DNA of 64,000 nucleotides from Ferrovibrio sp. (lineage in GTDB: Bacteria; Pseudomonadota; Alphaproteobacteria; Ferrovibrionales; Ferrovibrionaceae), in assembly GCF_019636075.1 (NCBI RefSeq), contig NZ_JAHBYG010000012.1, positions 1 to 64,000 on the forward strand. The letters are read 5' to 3'. The position numbers were made by a program, and so were the translations under genes. Numbering within the stretch: position 1 is the first letter of the stretch; each line of letters begins with the position of its first letter. Shown one piece after another: positions 59,434 to 64,000 of this stretch. Below the pieces are notes generated by a model that was given only the letters and a program-made list of their open reading frames with translations, did no database searches and had not been told where the DNA came from.

Positions 59434-59898
59434 ATGATGGAAGCAGAGCTTGAACAGCCGCGCCTGCGCAAGTTGCTTGCCTATTGGCAGGGTAAGCGCG
59501 GCGACCGCCCCTACCCTGCCCGGGCCGATATCGACCCAGCCGAATTGCTGTTCATGCTGGGCGACCTGATCCTGTTCGATATCGAAAGCGGCGAGGATGA
59601 CCAGCCCCGCTTCCGCTACCGGTTGTTCGGCAGCAACATCGCCAGGCGCCAGGGCTTCGACATGACCGGCAAGTATATCGACGAACATCCCTGGCAGGGC
59701 TTTGCCCGCCGGGCCAGCGAAGGCTATCTGCGGGTCACTCAAACCGGCGCACCGGATCTGATCACCCGGCGCGAGGAAATCGATGGCCGGCTCTTCCGCC
59801 ACCAGTCGTTGCTGCTGCCCCTGGGCATCGGCTGTGCGGTCACGCCATACCAGGTGAACAAAATCCTGGTGGGGGTTTCGTTCGATGCTGATCGCTAG
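59434..59898 (+). CDS. PAS-domain protein of the PAS_5 type
   Basis: A 154-residue single-domain protein of the PAS_5 type common in Rhodospirillales. It begins LRKLLAYWQGKRGDRPYPAR and carries FRYRLFGSNIARRQGFDMTG and SLLLPLGIGCAVTPYQVNKI, matching the family. No output domain is attached. It could bind a small ligand or act as a partner of another sensor; no function is shown. It is divergent from degQ and converges on rplQ. Confidence 0.82.
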   Translation: MMEAELEQPRLRKLLAYWQGKRGDRPYPARADIDPAELLFMLGDLILFDIESGEDDQPRFRYRLFGSNIARRQGFDMTGKYIDEHPWQGFARRASEGYLRVTQTGAPDLITRREEIDGRLFRHQSLLLPLGIGCAVTPYQVNKILVGVSFDADR

Positions 59899-59934
59899 AA
59901 AAGGCCTGATCGCTCCCCGATCTTAAAAAACGAA

Positions 59935-59973
59935 CGACAAAAAGAAAAAGCCGGCGGGTTGCCCCACCGGCTT
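59935..59973 (-). terminator. Rho-independent terminator after rplQ
   Basis: On the minus strand GCCGGTGGG, loop GCAA and CCCGCCGGC form a stem (59950-59971) followed by TTTTTCTTTTTG. It ends the ribosomal protein transcript about 30 bp beyond the rplQ stop. Confidence 0.88.
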
Positions 59974-60000
59974 CTGCATATCTGAAGTGAAGCTGCCCGA

Positions 60001-60423
60001 TCAGGCGGCTTCGGCTTCCTCAGCAGCGGTCTGCACCGGGCCGGAATCCTTGCCCTTGGCAGACACATCGCGGTCGACCAATTCAACCACGGCCATCGGG
60101 GCGGCATCGCCATAGCGGAAGCCGGCCTTCAGCACGCGGCTATAGCCGCCATTGCGGCTGGCATAGCGCTGGTTGAGGGTCGAGAACAGCTTGTCCACCG
60201 CCGACTTCTCGGGGATGAAAGCCAGGGCCTGACGGCGGGCATGCAGGTCGCCGCGCTTGCCGAGCGTGATCAGCTTGTCGATCAGCGGCTTCAGTTCCTT
60301 GGCCTTGGGCAAGGTGGTGGTGATCTGCTCATGCTTGATCAGCGAGGCAACCATGTTGCCGAACATCGCGCGGCGATGCGAGCTGGTCTTGTTGAGCTTG
60401 CGGCCGGAATTGCCGTGGCGCAT
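60001..60423 (-). CDS. rplQ: 50S ribosomal protein L17
   Basis: A 140-residue ribosomal protein. [20 protein letters not shown] is the universal L17 start; [40 protein letters not shown] and [20 protein letters not shown] follow. An Ala/Glu-rich tail is longer than in E. coli. It is the last gene of the alpha operon, 29 bp after rpoA. Confidence 0.98.
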   Translation of the reverse strand: MRHGNSGRKLNKTSSHRRAMFGNMVASLIKHEQITTTLPKAKELKPLIDKLITLGKRGDLHARRQALAFIPEKSAVDKLFSTLNQRYASRNGGYSRVLKAGFRYGDAAPMAVVELVDRDVSAKGKDSGPVQTAAEEAEAA

Positions 60424-60452
60424 GGGGTGAACTCCTTCGGATGTTTAGAGGA

Positions 60453-61469
60453 TCAGTACTGATCCTGGTATTTCTTCGCCAGCTCTTCGATGTTTTCCGG
60501 CGGCCAGTTGGGCACATGCATGCCGAGATGCAGACCCATCTGCGACAGCACTTCCTTGATCTCGTTGAGAGACTTGCGGCCGAAATTCGGGGTACGCAGC
60601 ATTTCGGCTTCGGTCTTCTGGATCAGGTCGCCGATATAAACGATGTTGTCGTTCTTCAGGCAGTTCGCCGAACGGACCGACAGTTCCAGCTCGTCCACGC
60701 GACGCAGCAGATTCGGATTGAACTCCGGCTCGGCAATCGTCTTCTCGCGGGATTCGTTCTTCGGCTCTTCGAAATTGATGAAGAGCTGCAGCTGGTCCTG
60801 CAGGATACGGGCGGCATAGGCCACCGCGTCTTCCGGCTTGACCGAACCGTTGGTCTCGATCTGCATGGTCAGCTTGTCATAGTCGAGAATCTGGCCCTCG
60901 CGGGTATTCTCGACCTTGTAGGAGACCTTGCGGACCGGGCTGTAGAGCGCATCCACCGGGATCAGGCCGATCGGCGCATCTTCCGGACGGTTTGCGGAAG
61001 CCGGCACATAGCCCTTGCCGGTTTCAACGGTCAGTTCCATGCGGATGCTGGCGCCGTTATCCAGCGTGCAGAGCACGTGGTCGGGGTCCATCACTTCCAC
61101 ATCGTGACCGGTCTCGATCATCTTGGCGGTGACTTCGCACGGGCCCTTGGCATTCAGGTACATGCGCTTGGGGCCTTCGCCGTGCATGCGCAGAGCCATC
61201 GACTTGATGTTCAGCACGATGTCGGTGACATCCTCGCGCACGCCCGGGATGGAGGAGAATTCGTGCAGTACGCCGTCGATCTTGATCGAGGTGACGGCAG
61301 CACCCTGCAGCGAGGAAATCAGCACGCGGCGCAGGGCATTGCCCAGCGTGAGGCCGAAGCCGCGCTCCAGCGGCTCGGCCACGATGGTGGCGGTGCGGCC
61401 CGGCACGGAGCCGGCTTCGATCACCAGTTTATTCGGCTTGATCAGATCGGTCCAATTCTTCTGGATCAC
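60453..61469 (-). CDS. rpoA: RNA polymerase alpha subunit
   Basis: A 338-residue subunit that starts polymerase assembly and touches upstream promoter DNA. The N-terminal domain shows [20 protein letters not shown] and [20 protein letters not shown]; the C-terminal domain has [20 protein letters not shown] and [20 protein letters not shown]. It lies between rpsK and rplQ as in most bacteria. Confidence 0.98.
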   Translation of the reverse strand: MIQKNWTDLIKPNKLVIEAGSVPGRTATIVAEPLERGFGLTLGNALRRVLISSLQGAAVTSIKIDGVLHEFSSIPGVREDVTDIVLNIKSMALRMHGEGPKRMYLNAKGPCEVTAKMIETGHDVEVMDPDHVLCTLDNGASIRMELTVETGKGYVPASANRPEDAPIGLIPVDALYSPVRKVSYKVENTREGQILDYDKLTMQIETNGSVKPEDAVAYAARILQDQLQLFINFEEPKNESREKTIAEPEFNPNLLRRVDELELSVRSANCLKNDNIVYIGDLIQKTEAEMLRTPNFGRKSLNEIKEVLSQMGLHLGMHVPNWPPENIEELAKKYQDQY

Positions 61470-61607
61470 CTGCGACCTCGTTCGGTTGCGGCCTGGCCTG
61501 GGGGCTTCCCAGGGGCGGCCTGTACCATCTCGGCTGCTGCAGCGGCATCACTCGCGCAGCGGGCCGAGAAAACATGCCCGGCGCCGGGGTTACCGGCGCC
61601 GGATGGA

Positions 61608-62000
61608 TCAGATGCGGCGACGCTTCGGCGGCCGGCAGCCGTTATGCGGGATCGGCGTCACGTCGCGGATGCTGGTGATGGTGAAACCCACCGCCTGCAG
61701 CGCGCGCAGAGCAGATTCGCGGCCCGCGCCCGGGCCCTTCACCTCTACTTCCAGCGTGCGCACGCCATGTTCGGCGGCGCGGCGGCCGGCGACATCGGCT
61801 GCCACCTGGGCGGCATAGGGGGTCGACTTGCGCGAACCCTTGAAGCCCTGGCTGCCCGACGACGACCAGGCAATGGTATTGCCCTGCGCGTCGGTGATGG
61901 TGATCATCGTGTTGTTGAAGGAGGCATTCACATGCGCAACGGCAGAGGTGATGTTCTTCTTCTCTTTGCGCCGGGGGCGCGCGGCCTTGTCCTTGACCAT
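61608..62000 (-). CDS. rpsK: 30S ribosomal protein S11
   Basis: A 130-residue ribosomal protein. [40 protein letters not shown] and the C-terminal [20 protein letters not shown] are typical of S11. A GC-rich hairpin (CCGCCCCTGG with CCAGGGGCGG) occupies the 69-bp gap to rpsM and another lies between it and rpoA. Confidence 0.98.
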   Translation of the reverse strand: MVKDKAARPRRKEKKNITSAVAHVNASFNNTMITITDAQGNTIAWSSSGSQGFKGSRKSTPYAAQVAADVAGRRAAEHGVRTLEVEVKGPGAGRESALRALQAVGFTITSIRDVTPIPHNGCRPPKRRRI

Positions 62001-62069
62001 GGCGATCCTACAGTTCCTTAAAGTGCGTATATGGGGCCGCCCCTGGTTTGGCCAGGGGCGGCGGAGGGA

Positions 62070-62447
62070 TTAGCGGGCCGCCTTCTTCTTACCGGCAATC
62101 GCCACGGCCTTGCCCTTACGGGTGCGGGCGTTGGTGTGGGTGCGCTGGCCACGGACCGGCAGGCCCTTGCGGTGGCGCAGGCCGCGATAGCAGCCCAGGT
62201 CCATCAAGCGCTTGATGTTCATAGCGATTTCGCGGCGCAGATCGCCTTCGACCTTGTATTCGCGGTCGATGGCTTCGCGGATCTGCAACACTTCCGCGTC
62301 GGTCAGCTGGTTCACCCGGCGCTCCACCGGGATGCCAACCTTTTCACAAATCTCTTTCGCCTTCACCCGGCCGATGCCGTAGATGTAGGTCAGAGCGATC
62401 TCTACCCGCTTGTTGGTCGGGATATTCACGCCTGCAATACGCGCCAC
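62070..62447 (-). CDS. rpsM: 30S ribosomal protein S13
   Basis: A 125-residue ribosomal protein. [20 protein letters not shown] is the standard start, with [40 protein letters not shown] and [20 protein letters not shown] toward the end. It follows adk after 191 bp, which hold a strong promoter and a structured leader. In E. coli the alpha operon is under S4 control through the rpsM leader; rpsD is not here. Confidence 0.98.
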   Translation of the reverse strand: MARIAGVNIPTNKRVEIALTYIYGIGRVKAKEICEKVGIPVERRVNQLTDAEVLQIREAIDREYKVEGDLRREIAMNIKRLMDLGCYRGLRHRKGLPVRGQRTHTNARTRKGKAVAIAGKKKAAR

Positions 62448-62638
62448 GCCTTCTCTCCTCGCGTCAACGACTCAGGGGCCTGAGTCGGTCATCTCTTGGG
62501 CGACACGGTAGCCAACACGAAAACTCAACGTAAACAATTATTTACGCTGAGCCGACCACCTAGTTGTCCTATCGCGCCCGCTGCCCAAGGGGCGCGATTA
62601 TAGAAACTCTCCGTAACTAGTCAACTCGAAAAGGATTT
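62448..62638 (-). promoter_or_regulatory. rpsM promoter and structured leader
   Basis: On the minus strand TTGACT (62619-62624), a 16-bp spacer and TATAAT (62597-62602) make a near-consensus sigma-70 promoter. The predicted leader of about 140 nt contains three inverted repeats: TCGCGCCC/GGGCGCGA (start), CTCAGCGTAAA/TTTACGTTGAG around TAATTG, and the perfect palindrome GACTCAGGCCCCTGAGTC 30 bp before the gene. GAGGAGAGAAGG is the ribosome site. It would let rpsM-rpsK-rpoA-rplQ be expressed apart from secY-adk. Confidence 0.75.
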
Positions 62639-63295
62639 TCACGCCTTAACGGATTTAAGCACCTCTCCGATCTGGCGTGTAACCTCGTCGATCTCCGCCA
62701 TGCCATCGACTTTCCGCAGTATACCACGCCCCTCGTAATACGGGAGGAGCGGTGCGGTCTGCTCGTGATAGGCCTTAAGCCGTGGAACCACGGTCTCGGC
62801 CTTGTCGTCGGCACGACGGGTGAATTCGGTAGACCCGCAGCGGTCGCAAACGCCCGCCTGCTTGGTCGGATTGAAATGGTCATGATAGCCGGCGCCGCAT
62901 TTGGCGCAGGTGAAGCGGCCGGTGATGCGGTCCACCAGCACGCCATCGTTGACCTGCATCTCGATCACGGCATCCAGCTTCAGCTTGCGCTCGGCCAGCA
63001 TGCGATCCAGCGCCTCGGCCTGCTTGGTGGTGCGCGGAAAACCGTCCAGAATGAAGCCCTTGCGGCAATCCGGCTGATCGATTCGGTCGGCGATGATGCC
63101 CACCACGATCTCGTCAGACACCAAACCACCCTGATCCATGATCGCCTTGGCCTTCAGGCCGACGGCGGTGCCGGCCTTCACGGCGGCGCGCAGCATGTCG
63201 CCGGTGGAAAGCTGTACCAGGCCGTGGCTGTCGGTCAGACGCTGTGCCTGCGTGCCCTTGCCGGCACCAGGAGGACCCAGCAGGATCAGCCTCAT
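62639..63295 (-). CDS. adk: Adenylate kinase, lid-extended zinc form
   Basis: A 218-residue enzyme converting AMP and ATP to ADP. It shows [20 protein letters not shown] (P-loop), [20 protein letters not shown] and [20 protein letters not shown]. The LID has four cysteines in [14 protein letters not shown] and [17 protein letters not shown], the zinc-binding type of LID. ATG overlaps the secY stop by 4 bp, so the two are coupled. Confidence 0.98.
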   Translation of the reverse strand: MRLILLGPPGAGKGTQAQRLTDSHGLVQLSTGDMLRAAVKAGTAVGLKAKAIMDQGGLVSDEIVVGIIADRIDQPDCRKGFILDGFPRTTKQAEALDRMLAERKLKLDAVIEMQVNDGVLVDRITGRFTCAKCGAGYHDHFNPTKQAGVCDRCGSTEFTRRADDKAETVVPRLKAYHEQTAPLLPYYEGRGILRKVDGMAEIDEVTRQIGEVLKSVKA

Positions 63296-64000
63296 TTCCG
63301 CGCCCCCCGCAGCTTGGCCTTCTTGATCAGGCCTTCATATTGGTGCGCCAGCAGATGCGATTGCACCTGGGCAACTGTATCCATGGTAACGCTGACCACG
63401 ATCAGCAGCGAGGTGCCACCGAAATAGAACGGCACGCTGAGGCGCGAGATCAAGATCTCAGGCAGCAAGCAGACCGCGGCGATATAGGCGGCGCCCACCA
63501 CGGTGAGACGGGTCAGCACATAATCGAAATACTCGGCGGTGCGCTGGCCCGGACGGATGCCGGGCACGAAGCCGCCATTCTTCTTCAGATTGTCGGCCGT
63601 TTCGGCGGGATTGAACACCACGGCGGTATAGAAGAAGCAGAAGAACACGATCAACGCCACATACAGCGCCATATAGAGCGGCTGGCCATGGCCCAACAGG
63701 GCGGTGACAGTGGTAAGCCACTCGGGGCCACCGCCGCTGGCGGCAAAGCCGGCCAGAGTGGTGGGCATCAACAGCAGTGACGACGCGAAGATCGGCGGAA
63801 TCACGCCGGCGGCGTTCAGCTTCATCGGCAGATGCGAGCTTTCGCCGCCGAACATGCGAGCACCCACCTGGCGCTTGGGATATTGGATCAGGATGCGGCG
63901 CTGGGCGCGCTCCAGGAACACGATCAGGGCAATCACGGCGGCGCCGCCGACGAAAACCGCGATGATGGCGAAGGAAGACAGCGCACCGGTGCGGCCGAGT
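63292..64000 (-). CDS. secY: Preprotein translocase subunit SecY, C-terminal part
   Basis: The gene enters from beyond the right edge; about 235 C-terminal residues are visible. They include [80 protein letters not shown] and the final membrane helix before the charged tail [12 protein letters not shown]. SecY is the protein-conducting channel. It precedes adk, as in the usual spc operon order. Confidence 0.97.
   Translation of the reverse strand, partial: LGRTGALSSFAIIAVFVGGAAVIALIVFLERAQRRILIQYPKRQVGARMFGGESSHLPMKLNAAGVIPPIFASSLLLMPTTLAGFAASGGGPEWLTTVTALLGHGQPLYMALYVALIVFFCFFYTAVVFNPAETADNLKKNGGFVPGIRPGQRTAEYFDYVLTRLTVVGAAYIAAVCLLPEILISRLSVPFYFGGTSLLIVVSVTMDTVAQVQSHLLAHQYEGLIKKAKLRGARK

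Noticed and set aside
61570-61607. GC-rich repeat CCGGCGCC around GGTTA between rpsK and rpoA as a terminator
   Set aside because: The stem is strong, but the following T-run is short and rpoA must be transcribed through it; at most it attenuates.

Overview
The window reads as a chromosomal segment of a free-living, GC-rich (about 65 % by eye) alphaproteobacterium, most likely of the Rhodospirillales or a close relative. That placement is inferred from gene order: argS, SPOR, nagZ, scpA, scpB, tatABC, serS, surE, pcm, LysM-M23 lipoprotein and DUF815 ATPase run in the usual alphaproteobacterial order, and so do degQ, rarA, rluC, HAD phosphatase and ATP12. The secY-adk-rpsM-rpsK-rpoA-rplQ run lacks rpsD, as is normal for the class. 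I saw no tRNA, rRNA, CRISPR array or insertion sequence, and no gene-free stretch longer than 300 bases.

Layout: 1-2784 holds the end of plsY, then dprA and a chrA chromate transporter. 2768-9546 is an iron-uptake block on the minus strand: a TonB-dependent siderophore receptor, a PiuC-type hydroxylase, an FMN alpha-hydroxy-acid oxidase and exbB-exbD-tonB, the last three genes behind a promoter that carries a Fur-like box. 9547-13511 has succinate-semialdehyde dehydrogenase, a DUF815 ATPase and an NlpD-like lipoprotein. 13693-27029 carries a MASE1-GGDEF gene and then, on the minus strand, the housekeeping run argS to pcm (cell-wall recycling, condensin, Tat export, seryl-tRNA synthesis, protein repair), into which an orphan ABC ATPase and an M50 protease are set.

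27231-36956 has erpA, xth, a palindromic intergenic repeat, a dapA-smpB-molybdopterin oxidoreductase operon, and a forward run of lytic transglycosylase, gamma-glutamyltransferase, a PLP dehydratase and a PcaF-type thiolase. 37184-38895 is a pair of unrecognised genes. 38902-40256 is a divergent qorR/qorB-like quinone-stress pair with an inverted-repeat operator candidate. 40292-44781 is propionyl-CoA carboxylase (pccB, pccA) with a DUF817 membrane protein. 44995-48427 has a pentapeptide-repeat protein and a PAS chemoreceptor with a CheR-docking tail.

48454-59355 is the ATP12, HAD, rluC, rarA, degQ neighbourhood, interrupted by an AsmA-family protein, a Lys/Ala-rich secreted protein, queF overlapping a Cys-repeat lipoprotein, and an AT-rich islet with one orphan membrane protein. 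59434-64000 has a PAS_5 protein and the end of the ribosomal protein/secY superoperon, including a strong promoter and a structured leader before rpsM.

The points most worth a second look are the structured rpsM leader, the AT-rich membrane-protein islet, the Cys-repeat lipoprotein fused by overlap to queF, the unknown pair at 37184-38895, the Fur-box promoter of exbB-exbD-tonB and the qorR-type operator. No clear new defence or biosynthetic system was found.
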